DNA of 64,000 nucleotides. Origin: Treponema sp. J25. Lineage in GTDB: Bacteria > Spirochaetota > Spirochaetia > Treponematales > Breznakiellaceae. The stretch is from positions 1 through 64,000 of the forward strand of contig NZ_PTQW01000021.1 of NCBI RefSeq assembly GCF_004343725.1. The letters are read 5' to 3'. Below, in pieces: positions 27,305 to 35,696 of this stretch. Position numbers and translations under genes: made by a program. Positions within the stretch are counted from its first letter, which is position 1; each line of letters starts with the position of its first letter. A model generated the notes under the pieces. The model was not told the DNA's origin and did not search any database. It saw nothing but the letters and a program-made list of their open reading frames with translations.

Positions 27305-28892
27305 AATTCTTCCTATATTCGCCAGGTGTCTTGCCAATTAGTTTTTTGAATATTAGCCCAAAATAGTGCGGATCCTGATATCCCACAAGGCGGGCAATTT
27401 CCGCGGTTTTTTTGTCGGAACTTCGCAGTAATTCACAGGCCTTCTGGATTCTCGTTTCGGTAAGAAGTTCCACAAAGGTTTTGCCGGTGTGGGTTTTGAG
27501 AAGGGCACTTAAATAACTAGGACTAATATATAGTTCCTCACAGAGACGACGAATAGAAAGATCCTCTTGCATATAAAAACGTTCTATATACCCCAGGGTC
27601 TCTCGAACCTTCTGGATAGCCAACTTCTCTTGTCGTCGTGTTATCAGAGCCTGGATACTTTCCGCCATGGCAGAAAGCCAGTTTCTTAAAGTATCTAACG
27701 TACGAATAGAACGAAGGTCTTCAAAAGGGCCGGCCCCCGGAGGGAAAAGTTCCGACAAGGGGATATTGAGTTCTTCTAACACTACCACCACCAGAGCCGC
27801 CAAACGTTCAAGCAAAAGATGAAAACCATGAGGGGATAGCTCATACAACACAACCTTCGAGACTAGTTCATCGATGGCCTTTGATATCAAAACAGGTTGA
27901 ATCAACGTTAACCCTCGTTCCAAAAGATCCAGGGTTTGCCTGAAGGGCTCAAGCGTTTGGGTATTTTCTTGCGAAATTTCATTTCGTACGAGAACAATTC
28001 CTCCTTCTCCTCGAAGCACATGACTTTGCAGAATTCGGCGAGTTATCCGATATTGGTCGGGAAATTGATGTATTGTCCGAATAACCTCACTAAGGCACAC
28101 CACGATAGGACCTAATGCATGTTCTTGAAATCGTTGAAGGCAAATCTCTGCAATTGAAAAGGCCTTGCCGTACAACGTATTCACCGTTTCTTCCCAGAAA
28201 ATACCCACGAGGTATCCCTCATCATGCAAAAGAGATTCTCCTCCCCTCAGAGTAATTTCATTACGAAGAGAGAGAATAGTTAGATCCAGCGTTTCTCCCT
28301 GAAGAACAGAACAGGTATCGATCATCAAGAGAAGATACACCATCCCCTGCAAGGGTAAGGAAATGGAAAAATAGTGGAATCGTTCCTGAAGTTCCTGAAG
28401 GTCCGGTACGGCTGTAAACAATTGAGCTAGATATCGTTCTTTTAAGAGCGGAAGACTTTCGGCAAGCTGTTGTCGTAGCTTGCTATATTCTTCTTTCTGG
28501 CTCCGTTCTGCATCAAGGAAATCTCTAAGTTTTTCAAGGGTTTGTTTAAACTCTTTAAGGGTAATAGGTTTTACAATGTAATCATGAACCTGTAGCTGCA
28601 AGGCCCGACGGGCATATTCAAATTCATCATAACCAGAAATGATAAGAATCTTAGTCCCCGGATATCGAGTAAGAACCTGCTCGCTTAAGGCAAGTCCATC
28701 CATAAAGGGCATATTAATATCGGTAATAAGAACATCAACCGGTTCTTTCTCGAGCATCTCCAGGGCTTCTTTCCCATTGTCCCAGGCCCCTACCCAGCGA
28801 AACCCCAGGTCCTCCCAGGGAACCAGATTACTCATTCCTTCCCGGATTTCTGGTTCATCATCTACCACCGCACAGGTATAAAAACGCTTCAT
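27297..28892 (-). CDS. response regulator with AraC-type DNA-binding domain (YesN-like)
   Basis: A 531-residue regulator. The receiver domain (1-120) has VVDDEPEIREG, phospho-acceptor Asp in VLITDINMPFMDG, ISGYDEFEYA and YIVKPI. A middle region of about 300 residues of unknown fold follows. The C-terminal AraC double helix-turn-helix has LSIRRLCEELYISPSYLSALLKTHTG and KTAEIARLVGYQDPHYFGLIFKKLIGKTPGEYR. It is the first gene of the three-component set, ahead of kinase and binding protein, and is divergent from the LacI regulator gene across 220 bases. There is no ribosome site before the ATG; TACAAT lies 7 bases upstream, so a leaderless message is possible. Confidence 0.88.
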   Translation of the reverse strand: MKRFYTCAVVDDEPEIREGMSNLVPWEDLGFRWVGAWDNGKEALEMLEKEPVDVLITDINMPFMDGLALSEQVLTRYPGTKILIISGYDEFEYARRALQLQVHDYIVKPITLKEFKQTLEKLRDFLDAERSQKEEYSKLRQQLAESLPLLKERYLAQLFTAVPDLQELQERFHYFSISLPLQGMVYLLLMIDTCSVLQGETLDLTILSLRNEITLRGGESLLHDEGYLVGIFWEETVNTLYGKAFSIAEICLQRFQEHALGPIVVCLSEVIRTIHQFPDQYRITRRILQSHVLRGEGGIVLVRNEISQENTQTLEPFRQTLDLLERGLTLIQPVLISKAIDELVSKVVLYELSPHGFHLLLERLAALVVVVLEELNIPLSELFPPGAGPFEDLRSIRTLDTLRNWLSAMAESIQALITRRQEKLAIQKVRETLGYIERFYMQEDLSIRRLCEELYISPSYLSALLKTHTGKTFVELLTETRIQKACELLRSSDKKTAEIARLVGYQDPHYFGLIFKKLIGKTPGEYRKNYE

Positions 28893-28899
28893 GACGTAT

Positions 28900-28905
28900 A
28901 TTGTA
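28900..28905 (-). promoter_or_regulatory. possible -10 box giving a leaderless response-regulator transcript
   Basis: TACAAT on the minus strand lies 7 bases before the ATG at 28892, and there is no Shine-Dalgarno sequence between. The upstream stretch is A/T-rich without a clear -35. Confidence 0.3.
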
Positions 28906-29005
28906 AAACAAAAAAATTAAATCGGGGAATTTTTGTGTTTCCTGTCATAAGGGAAAGAGTGCCCGTAGTTCCAAACCGAACCAGGCCAATGGGGCACGTA
29001 CCCCA

Positions 29006-29032
29006 AGGGGGTACCATGGCTGTTTACAGAAC
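29006..29032 (+). repeat. conserved upstream element, copy A
   Basis: A 27-base stretch starting AGGGGG, then TACCATG, and ending CTGTTTACAGAAC is matched by copy B at 38191-38218, with one base inserted and one substitution. It contains the inverted repeat CTGT-TT-ACAG. It ends 20 bases before the -35 box of the LacI promoter and directly follows a GC-rich hairpin (GTACCCC/GGGGTAC). It is not coding on either strand. Confidence 0.65.
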
Positions 29033-29052
29033 AAATATGCCACACATTTTTC

Positions 29053-29081
29053 TTGACACCAACGAATTCCCATAGGATAAT
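29053..29081 (+). promoter_or_regulatory. sigma-70 promoter of the LacI regulator-fucI operon
   Basis: Consensus -35 TTGACA (29053-29058), a 17-base spacer and -10 GATAAT (29076-29081). Transcription should start near 29088, just at the edge of the palindromic operator. Confidence 0.8.
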
Positions 29082-29093
29082 ACACATTAAGAA

Positions 29094-29109
29094 ATGTAAT
29101 CGATTACAT
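29094..29109. promoter_or_regulatory. LacI-family operator
   Basis: ATGTAATCGATTACAT is a perfect 16-base palindrome with the central CG typical of LacI-family operators. It lies between the predicted transcription start and the regulator's start codon at 29113, so it should mediate autorepression and control of the coupled fucI gene. A Shine-Dalgarno sequence is missing here because the operator fills its place. Confidence 0.75.
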
Positions 29110-29112
29110 ACT

Positions 29113-30186
29113 ATGAGTAGTAACGATTCAGTAACGGTAAAATTAGTAGCCCGTAAGGCAGGGGTCTCAGTCGCCACCGTATCCCGGGTACTGAACGACC
29201 ACACGAGTCATCTTGTTCGAGAGGAGACCCGCCAGAAGGTCCTTCGTACTATCGAAGAACTGGGATATCGACCCAATCCTATTGCCCGAAGTCTTAAGAC
29301 CCGTTCTTCCCGTACTATTGGTATTATCGCTCCAGAACTTACCAATGATTTCTTTATGGAATTGGCAGAGGTAATTGAGCAGGAACTGCAGGATAGAGGC
29401 TATAGTCTTTTGATAGCCTCTTCTTCCAATGATTCTGATATTGAAGCCCAACGGCTTTCCCTATTTGCAGAACGGCGGGTAGATGGGATCATTCTTATCC
29501 CGGCAGGCAAAAAGACTGAGTATCTACGGGATTTTGTCGAGGCCGGACCACCGCTTATTCTCGTAGACCGATACGTGGAAGGTCTCCCTCTGGAAGGGGT
29601 GGTTTCCGATAATATTACCGGTGCCTGGGAATTAACTCGCCGTCTGATTCAGCGGAGGTGTAAGCATATTGCTTTTGTGGGGGGAACCCTCGATCTATCT
29701 CCCGCTCGAGATCGATTTGCGGGATTTCAGAAGGCCCTAACAGAAGCGGGGATATCTCAAGACCCTCGGCTATATCGACTCGGTGGCATGGAAATCCAGG
29801 ACGGATACAAACGGATGACTGAACTTCGACAAGAAGGTCTCTATTTTGATGGTATCTTTGCGGTTAATCTTCTGGTGCATATAGGAATACAACGGCAGTT
29901 ACTGGATTTCCCTCTTTCCCAACCGGTACCAATCGTGGCCTTTGATGAAAGTCCTTACATTCCTTTCTTCCCTCATTGCATTGCCACCGCCCACCAAAAT
30001 GTCCAGGAAATTGCAAAAGTAGCGGTTCGACGTTTACTACAACGGGTCGAAGGGGAAACGGATCCGGCCCAGGATCTCTTCCCAAAGGACCCCTCCCTCC
30101 CAAGGGACATCCGGGAGCCCCCACACATTTCTATACCTGTCCAGATGAAGGACTATACACCATACGCTAAGGAGGTAGCGCTATGA
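29113..30186 (+). CDS. LacI-family transcriptional regulator
   Basis: The product is 357 residues from the ATG at 29113; upstream in-frame starts would fall inside the promoter. The helix-turn-helix is at residues 5-30 ([24 protein letters not shown]), the hinge helix ends [11 protein letters not shown], and the type I binding-protein core contains [49 protein letters not shown] and [11 protein letters not shown]. The effector is probably a sugar. The stop overlaps the start of fucI (ATGA), so the two genes are translationally coupled and the likely regulon is L-fucose or D-arabinose utilisation. Confidence 0.9.
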   Translation: MSSNDSVTVKLVARKAGVSVATVSRVLNDHTSHLVREETRQKVLRTIEELGYRPNPIARSLKTRSSRTIGIIAPELTNDFFMELAEVIEQELQDRGYSLLIASSSNDSDIEAQRLSLFAERRVDGIILIPAGKKTEYLRDFVEAGPPLILVDRYVEGLPLEGVVSDNITGAWELTRRLIQRRCKHIAFVGGTLDLSPARDRFAGFQKALTEAGISQDPRLYRLGGMEIQDGYKRMTELRQEGLYFDGIFAVNLLVHIGIQRQLLDFPLSQPVPIVAFDESPYIPFFPHCIATAHQNVQEIAKVAVRRLLQRVEGETDPAQDLFPKDPSLPRDIREPPHISIPVQMKDYTPYAKEVAL

Positions 30187-31991
30187 ACAAAGATTTTGAG
30201 ATCCAACAACCGGTATATCGATACCAAGGGGAGCCCCCTAAGATAGGGATTCGTCCCACCATCGATGGCCGGATGGGAGGGGTGCGAGAATCCCTTGAAA
30301 CAGTCACCATGGGAATGGCCCGAGCAGCCGCTCGCCTCATTCAGGATAATCTACGCCATCCCAACGGGATGCCCGTAGAATGCGTTATCGCCGATACCAC
30401 CATCGGGGGAGTAGCAGAGGCAGCAGCCTGTGCGGCTAAATTCAGTAGAGAAAACGTGGCCATCACCCTCACGGTAACCCCTTGCTGGTGCTATGGGTCT
30501 GAAACAATGGATATGGATCCCCTGACCATCAAAGCCGTGTGGGGATTCAACGGAACCGACCGTCCAGGAGCAGTATATCTAGCAGCGGTTCTCGCGGCCC
30601 ATAATCAGAAAGGATTACCCGCCTTTGGTATTTACGGACATGATGTACAGGACCTCACGGATACGGACAAGATTCCTCCTGACGTGGCAGAAAAAATTCT
30701 TCGCTTTGCCCGAGCAGCCCTTGCGGTGGCATGGATGCGGGGAAAAAGTTATCTTTCGGTAGGTTCCGTTTCCATGGGAATTGCCGGTTCTATCGTGGAT
30801 CCCGATTTTTTCCAGACCTACCTGGGGATGCGAAACGAATACGTAGATATGAGCGAATTGGTCCGGCGAATAAACGAAGGGATTTATTCAAAGGAGGAAT
30901 TTCAACACGCTCTCCAATGGGTCAAAACCTATTGTCATGAAGGTAGTGACATTAATCCCCCAGAAAAACAACATAGCCGAACCCGGAAAGATCAGGTATG
31001 GGAAACAAGCATTAAGATGGCCATGATTGTCCGGGACCTTATGGTGGGGAACCCCCAGTTGAGGGCCCTTGGTTTTTCAGAAGAGGCCCTGGGGCATAAT
31101 GCAATTCTTGCCGGATTCCAGGGGCAAAGACAATGGACTGATCACTTTCCCAATGGGGACTTCCTGGAAACCATCCTAAACTCCTCTTTCGATTGGACTG
31201 GCATTCGACAGCCCTACCTTGTGGCTACTGAAAATGATGCTCTCAATGGTGTCGCCATGCTTTTTGGACATCTTCTTACTGGAACCGCCCAGATTTTTTC
31301 CGATGTTCGAACCTACTGGAATCCCCAGGCGGTGCAACGGGTCACCGGATGGAAGCCTCAAGGAGTGACAGAAGGGGGCTTTATCCATCTTATTAATTCA
31401 GGGGCCACCTGCCTTGACGGCACGGGCAAACAACAAAAGGACGGAAAACCGGCCATAAAACCATACTGGCAAGTAACTGCCGAAGAAGCAAAGGCCTGCC
31501 TTGATGCAACTCTGTGGCGTTATGCGGACCTTGGCTATTTTCGGGGCGGCGGATATTCATCAGACTTTCTTACCGAAGGGGGCATGCCTGTTACCATGAG
31601 TCGGATAAACCTGGTTAAAGGGTTGGGTCCGGTTCTTCAGATTGCTGAAGGGGTTACCGCCACACTTCCCGCGGAAGTTCACGATAAGCTGGACAAACGA
31701 ACCAACGAGACCTGGCCTACCACATGGTTCGTCCCTCGATTAACGGGCAAAGGCCCCTTTACGGATGTTTATTCCGTGATGGCCGCATGGGGCGCTAACC
31801 ATGGGGCCATAAGTTATGGCCACATTGGGGCAGACCTTATTACGCTGGCATCCATGCTCCGGATTCCTGTATGTATGCACAATGTGGAAGAAGATCACAT
31901 TTTCCGTCCCACCTATTGGAAGGCCTTTGGGATGGATAGTGAAGGAGCCGACTATCGGGCATGTAAGACCCTGGGGCCTCTCTATAGATAA
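30183..31991 (+). CDS. fucI: L-fucose isomerase
   Basis: Cytoplasmic, manganese-dependent ketol isomerase, L-fucose to L-fuculose; family members also act on D-arabinose. At 602 residues it is close to the E. coli length of 591. Characteristic blocks are [90 protein letters not shown] (metal-ligand Glu/Asp) and the C-terminal [25 protein letters not shown]. It has a strong AAGGAGG site. No fuculokinase or fuculose-phosphate aldolase is next to it; these may be shared with the rhamnose cluster or lie elsewhere. The 294 bases after it up to trpS hold only the trpS promoter. I saw no clear terminator there. Confidence 0.95.
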   Translation: MNKDFEIQQPVYRYQGEPPKIGIRPTIDGRMGGVRESLETVTMGMARAAARLIQDNLRHPNGMPVECVIADTTIGGVAEAAACAAKFSRENVAITLTVTPCWCYGSETMDMDPLTIKAVWGFNGTDRPGAVYLAAVLAAHNQKGLPAFGIYGHDVQDLTDTDKIPPDVAEKILRFARAALAVAWMRGKSYLSVGSVSMGIAGSIVDPDFFQTYLGMRNEYVDMSELVRRINEGIYSKEEFQHALQWVKTYCHEGSDINPPEKQHSRTRKDQVWETSIKMAMIVRDLMVGNPQLRALGFSEEALGHNAILAGFQGQRQWTDHFPNGDFLETILNSSFDWTGIRQPYLVATENDALNGVAMLFGHLLTGTAQIFSDVRTYWNPQAVQRVTGWKPQGVTEGGFIHLINSGATCLDGTGKQQKDGKPAIKPYWQVTAEEAKACLDATLWRYADLGYFRGGGYSSDFLTEGGMPVTMSRINLVKGLGPVLQIAEGVTATLPAEVHDKLDKRTNETWPTTWFVPRLTGKGPFTDVYSVMAAWGANHGAISYGHIGADLITLASMLRIPVCMHNVEEDHIFRPTYWKAFGMDSEGADYRACKTLGPLYR

Positions 31992-32210
31992 ATCTTTCCG
32001 AAAATTCTTCGCAGCAGTTACAATAAAGCGGGGTCCTATTTTCTGTTTCTCATGGATCGGGGAAAAGTGAAAAAGGAAAGGGGCCCCGCGATTTGTTGAA
32101 AGGCCCGATCATGCAAAAATAGTCCGTTTTTAGAAGGGTGACAGTTTTACTCAAAGGTGCGGAGATTATCCTTTTTCTGAGTTCGAAGGAAAAGAAGACC
32201 CTATCATTCC

Positions 32211-32239
32211 TTGCCGCGGCTGCCCAAAACCAGTACAAT
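32211..32239 (+). promoter_or_regulatory. probable trpS promoter
   Basis: TTGCCG (32211-32216), a 17-base spacer and TACAAT (32234-32239), about 47 bases before the trpS start. The gap 31992-32285 shows no leader-peptide or T-box-like feature that I can recognise. Confidence 0.5.
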
Positions 32240-32285
32240 AAGGGGGCCTACAAGCACGACTTTATCACTAAACCAGGAGCAGCCC

Positions 32286-33284
32286 ATGTCAAAGGTATCC
32301 CTTACGGGCATCAAACCGACCGGCGATGTCCATATTGGAAATTACTTTGGAGCCATCAAACCGGCCCTTCGTCTTGCAGAAACCTATGAAGCCCGGTATT
32401 TTATCGCCGATTATCACGCCTTAAATACCGTAAAAAATCGGGACGAACTGGTGCAGAACATCCGCAGCGTGGCAGCCAGCTGGCTCGCCGCGGGGCTCGA
32501 TCCCAATCGGGTAATCTTCTATCGACAAAGTTCTATTCCTGAAACCTTTGAGCTTTCCACCATCTTGATGTGCTTTACCGCCAAGGGACTAATGAACCGG
32601 GCCCATGCCTACAAGGCGGCGGTCCAGGCTAACCTTGAAAAAGGGGAAGATCCCGATGCGGGTATCAACATGGGCCTGTACACCTACCCCGTCCTTATGG
32701 CGGCGGATATTCTCCTGTTTGATACCCACGTGGTTCCGGTGGGGAAAGACCAGGTCCAGCACGTAGAAATGGCCCAGGATATCGCCCAGGCCCTGAATTA
32801 CAACTACAAGAAGGACCTGCTGGTCATTCCTCAGGCTCTTATCCAGGAAGAAGTGGCGGTGGTCCCCGGCTTAGATGGCCGCAAGATGAGTAAGAGCTAC
32901 AACAACACCATTCCCCTCTTTGTTCCGGAAAAACAGCTACGAAAGCTGATCATGCGGATCGTGACCAATTCCCAGACCGTAGAAGAACCGAAGGATCCCG
33001 ACAAGTGCCAGATCTTTGCCCTGTACAAGCTCTTTGCCACGGCGGAAGAACAGGCCCAGCTTGCCCAGCGATACCGGGCGGGTGGCATGGGCTGGGGCGA
33101 AGCCAAAGAAGCCCTTTTCCAGGTCATGAACCGGGAACTGACCCCCATTCGGGAACGGTACGAAGCCTACATGGCAAATCCCGCTGAGCTAGATCGGATC
33201 CTTGCCGAAGGGGCAGAGAAAGCCCGGGCCATCGCCCGTCAAACGATTCAGCGGCTGCGCCGGGCCATTGGTATCGAATGGTAA
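32286..33284 (+). CDS. trpS: tryptophanyl-tRNA synthetase
   Basis: Class I aminoacyl-tRNA synthetase of 332 residues from the ATG at 32286 (AGGAG site); an upstream in-frame extension has no support. The nucleotide-binding motif appears as GDVHIGNYFGA near residue 12 and the second signature as GRKMSKSYNN near residue 200. The tryptophan pocket region AYKAAVQANLEKGED and NMGLYTYPVLMAADILLFDTHVVPVGKDQVQH are typical. It stands between the fucI and ndk units with its own promoter and no obvious operon partner. Confidence 0.97.
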   Translation: MSKVSLTGIKPTGDVHIGNYFGAIKPALRLAETYEARYFIADYHALNTVKNRDELVQNIRSVAASWLAAGLDPNRVIFYRQSSIPETFELSTILMCFTAKGLMNRAHAYKAAVQANLEKGEDPDAGINMGLYTYPVLMAADILLFDTHVVPVGKDQVQHVEMAQDIAQALNYNYKKDLLVIPQALIQEEVAVVPGLDGRKMSKSYNNTIPLFVPEKQLRKLIMRIVTNSQTVEEPKDPDKCQIFALYKLFATAEEQAQLAQRYRAGGMGWGEAKEALFQVMNRELTPIRERYEAYMANPAELDRILAEGAEKARAIARQTIQRLRRAIGIEW

Positions 33285-33371
33285 CAAAGAGAGGGGCAGA
33301 AAAGCTGAAACTGAGGCCGGAGCCGGAACCGGCGCCCTCGCGTAGAAGGTAGAAGCAGGGCACCAGGGGGA

Positions 33372-33416
33372 GTTCCGGGGTATATATCCCGGAACGAGAG
33401 GCCCTGCCAAAGGGCC
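33372..33416 (+). repeat. two successive hairpins between trpS and ndk
   Basis: GTTCCGGG (33372-33379) pairs perfectly with CCCGGAAC (33388-33395) around an A/T loop. GGCCC (33400-33404) pairs with GGGCC (33412-33416). There is no U-run after either, so they are poor intrinsic terminators. They may slow or partly end trpS transcription. Confidence 0.45.
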
Positions 33417-33440
33417 CCTATAGCACACCTAGAGAAATCT

Positions 33441-33449
33441 TGCTATAGT
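33441..33449 (+). promoter_or_regulatory. extended -10 promoter of ndk, possibly leaderless
   Basis: TGC-TATAGT forms an extended -10 element whose last base lies 8 bases before the ndk ATG. There is no Shine-Dalgarno sequence, so transcription may begin at or next to the start codon. The -35 is poor, as is usual with extended -10 promoters. Confidence 0.4.
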
Positions 33450-33457
33450 AGCCTATT

Positions 33458-33901
33458 ATGGAACGCACCTTTGTGATGCTCAAACCGGGCGTCTTACAAC
33501 GTCGAATCGTCGGAGAGGTCCTGCACCGTTTTGAACGGAAGGGCCTTAAAATTATCGCCCTGAAAATGATGCAGCTAAGCGAAGAATTGGTAAAAACCCA
33601 CTATAAAGAACATGAGGGCAAACCTTTTTACGAAAAATTGATCGCCTACACTACGTCAGGTCCCGTGATTGCCCTTATCATCGAAGGAGAAGGGGTTATC
33701 GCTACGGTACGGCGCCTGGTGGGTCCCACCGATGTCACCGCGGCCCTGCCGGGAACCATCCGGGGGGACTATGCGTATCAGACCCGACTCAATATCGTCC
33801 ACGCCTCAGATTCTCCTGAAGCGGCGGAGCGGGAAATCAAGCTATTCTTTGAGCCCGAAGAAATTCATCCCTGGGAGGACGGCAATGCCCGGTGGTTCTA
33901 A
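33458..33901 (+). CDS. ndk: nucleoside diphosphate kinase
   Basis: Transfers the gamma phosphate from ATP to nucleoside diphosphates through a phosphohistidine. The 147-residue length is typical. The start ERTFVMLKPGVLQRRIVGEVLHRFERKG, the RRLVGPTDVTAALPGTIRGDYA loop and the active-site NIVHASDSPEAAEREIKLFF are all family features, and the histidine is present. Its last 17 bases overlap the start of the oligopeptidase gene. Confidence 0.97.
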   Translation: MERTFVMLKPGVLQRRIVGEVLHRFERKGLKIIALKMMQLSEELVKTHYKEHEGKPFYEKLIAYTTSGPVIALIIEGEGVIATVRRLVGPTDVTAALPGTIRGDYAYQTRLNIVHASDSPEAAEREIKLFFEPEEIHPWEDGNARWF

Positions 33902-35696
33902 TAAACTTCCCCGGTGGGACTTATCTCCTATTTACGACAATTTTGATAGTCCCCGGTATCAGCAGGACAAGATTCATCTTAAAGAAGAAACAGAAAAGCT
34001 GTTACTCCTGCTGAGCAAACCTCTGCCTGACGGGGCAGAACCTTCTTCTGAGAACGAAGTGGTAAGGGCCGTACTGGAACTGTTCCATGCCTATGAACGG
34101 TGCGGGGATCTGGCGGAAAACCTGGAAGCCTACGCGTCCGCAATCTACACAGCGGATACCAAAAACACCCGGGCCCTCAAAGAAATCAATGACATCGAAG
34201 CCCTTTCGCTTCCCCTGGGAAAGGCGGCGGTCCTGTTACGGAGCCGTCTCGCAGAAAAGGAAGTTCTCCTGCGTTCCCTCCTGGAACACCCCGAACTTGA
34301 GCCCTATCGCTTTTTCATAGAAGAATCCTTCATAAAGGCCCGTCACCAGATGAGCGTGGACCTGGAGGACCTGGCCAACGATCTCTGTCGTTCCGGGGCC
34401 GATGCCTGGAGCCGCCTCCAGGAGGCTATTTCTTCGAACCTTTCGGTGGTCTGGGATGCTACCACGGGGGAGAAAAAAACCGTGGTGGCCCTGCGGAATC
34501 TGGCCTTTCATCCCGATCGATCGGTACGGAAACGGGCATACGAAGCAGAGCTAGAGGCCTGGAAATCGATGGAAATCCCCCTGGCGGCTTCCCTGAATGG
34601 GGTAAAGGGCTTTGCTATTTCCGTGGACTCCCGACGGGGGTGGAAATCGCCCATCGAAAAAGCGGCCTTCCAGTCCCGGATCAGCATGAAAACCCTGGAA
34701 GCGCTGATCAGCACCATCGAAAGCTCTCTTCCGCTGTTTCGGCGTTACCTAGCCCTGAAGGCCCGGGCCCTTGGTGTAGGGCGGTGCGCCTTCTTCGACC
34801 TCTTTGCGCCGGTGGGAAAGAGCCACAAGCACTGGGACTGGAAAGAGGCGGAGGAATTTATCTGTCGTTCCTTCGAAGCCTTCGACCCCACAATGGGGGA
34901 TTTTGCCCGGGCCGCCTTTACCCGCCACTGGATTGATGCGGAAGTTCGGGAAGGCAAGATCGGCGGCGCCTACTGTACCGATTTTCCCCTGCCAGGGGAG
35001 TCCCGGATTCTGTGCAACTTCGAAGGGTCCTTTGATTCGGTGAGCACCGTGGCCCACGAGCTGGGACATGCCTGGCATCACGAGGTCATCAAAGACCTCC
35101 CCCGGACCTTAACGGCCTATCCCATGACATTGGCAGAGACGGCCAGCACCTTTGCGGAAACCCTTATCCTTGAAAAGGCCCTGGAAAGGGCGAGCAAAGA
35201 AGAACAACTCTTTCTTATTGAAAGCAGCTTAAAAGATGCCTGCCAGGTCCTGGTAGACATTCTGAGTCGCTTTTATTTTGAACGGGCCCTCTTTGAAAAA
35301 CGGGCTGGAGCAGAATTGAGTCCGGAAGAACTGTGTTCCCTTATGCTGGAAGCCCAAAAGGCAACCTACGGGGAAGGGCTCGACCCGGATTTTCTTCATC
35401 CCTACATGTGGGCCGTGAAGAGCCACTACTATAGCCAGGCCCTGGGATTCTACAACTTTCCCTACGCCTTTGGGCAACTCTTTGCCTATGGCCTGTATCG
35501 ACGGTTCCAGAAAGAAGGGCCATCATTTGCGGAAACCTACCGGAAACTCCTGCGGCTTACCGGTCAGGCACCGGCAGAAGCGGTAGGAAAGGCAGCCGGC
35601 TTTACCATAGAAGACCCCTCTTTCTGGGAGTCGGGAATTTCGCTCATTCAGGAGCGGGTTGATCTCTTTGAACACTTGATAGAGGAAACACCATGA
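33885..35696 (+). CDS. pepF: M3-family oligoendopeptidase F
   Basis: Cytoplasmic zinc metallopeptidase of 603 residues from the ATG at 33885, behind GGGAGGACGGCA; the longer upstream reading frame overlaps ndk and is not used. The zinc site is TVAHELGHAWHHE (HExxH) with the third ligand in MTLAETASTFAETLI. LPRWDLSPIYDNF at the start and YYSQALGFYNFPYAFGQLFAYGLY near the end are typical of PepF, which trims oligopeptides. It overlaps ndk by 17 bases and gpsA by ATGA. Confidence 0.95.
   Translation: MPGGSNKLPRWDLSPIYDNFDSPRYQQDKIHLKEETEKLLLLLSKPLPDGAEPSSENEVVRAVLELFHAYERCGDLAENLEAYASAIYTADTKNTRALKEINDIEALSLPLGKAAVLLRSRLAEKEVLLRSLLEHPELEPYRFFIEESFIKARHQMSVDLEDLANDLCRSGADAWSRLQEAISSNLSVVWDATTGEKKTVVALRNLAFHPDRSVRKRAYEAELEAWKSMEIPLAASLNGVKGFAISVDSRRGWKSPIEKAAFQSRISMKTLEALISTIESSLPLFRRYLALKARALGVGRCAFFDLFAPVGKSHKHWDWKEAEEFICRSFEAFDPTMGDFARAAFTRHWIDAEVREGKIGGAYCTDFPLPGESRILCNFEGSFDSVSTVAHELGHAWHHEVIKDLPRTLTAYPMTLAETASTFAETLILEKALERASKEEQLFLIESSLKDACQVLVDILSRFYFERALFEKRAGAELSPEELCSLMLEAQKATYGEGLDPDFLHPYMWAVKSHYYSQALGFYNFPYAFGQLFAYGLYRRFQKEGPSFAETYRKLLRLTGQAPAEAVGKAAGFTIEDPSFWESGISLIQERVDLFEHLIEETP

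Noticed and set aside
28893-29112. Small RNA gene in the regulator-lacI gap, because of hairpins and the conserved element
   Set aside because: No independent promoter and terminator pair could be defined around it. The element's fixed place before -35 boxes fits a DNA site better.
33669-33884. N-terminal extension of the oligoendopeptidase overlapping ndk
   Set aside because: The extension is an out-of-frame reading of ndk, while a good ribosome site and the normal PepF N-terminus start at 33885.
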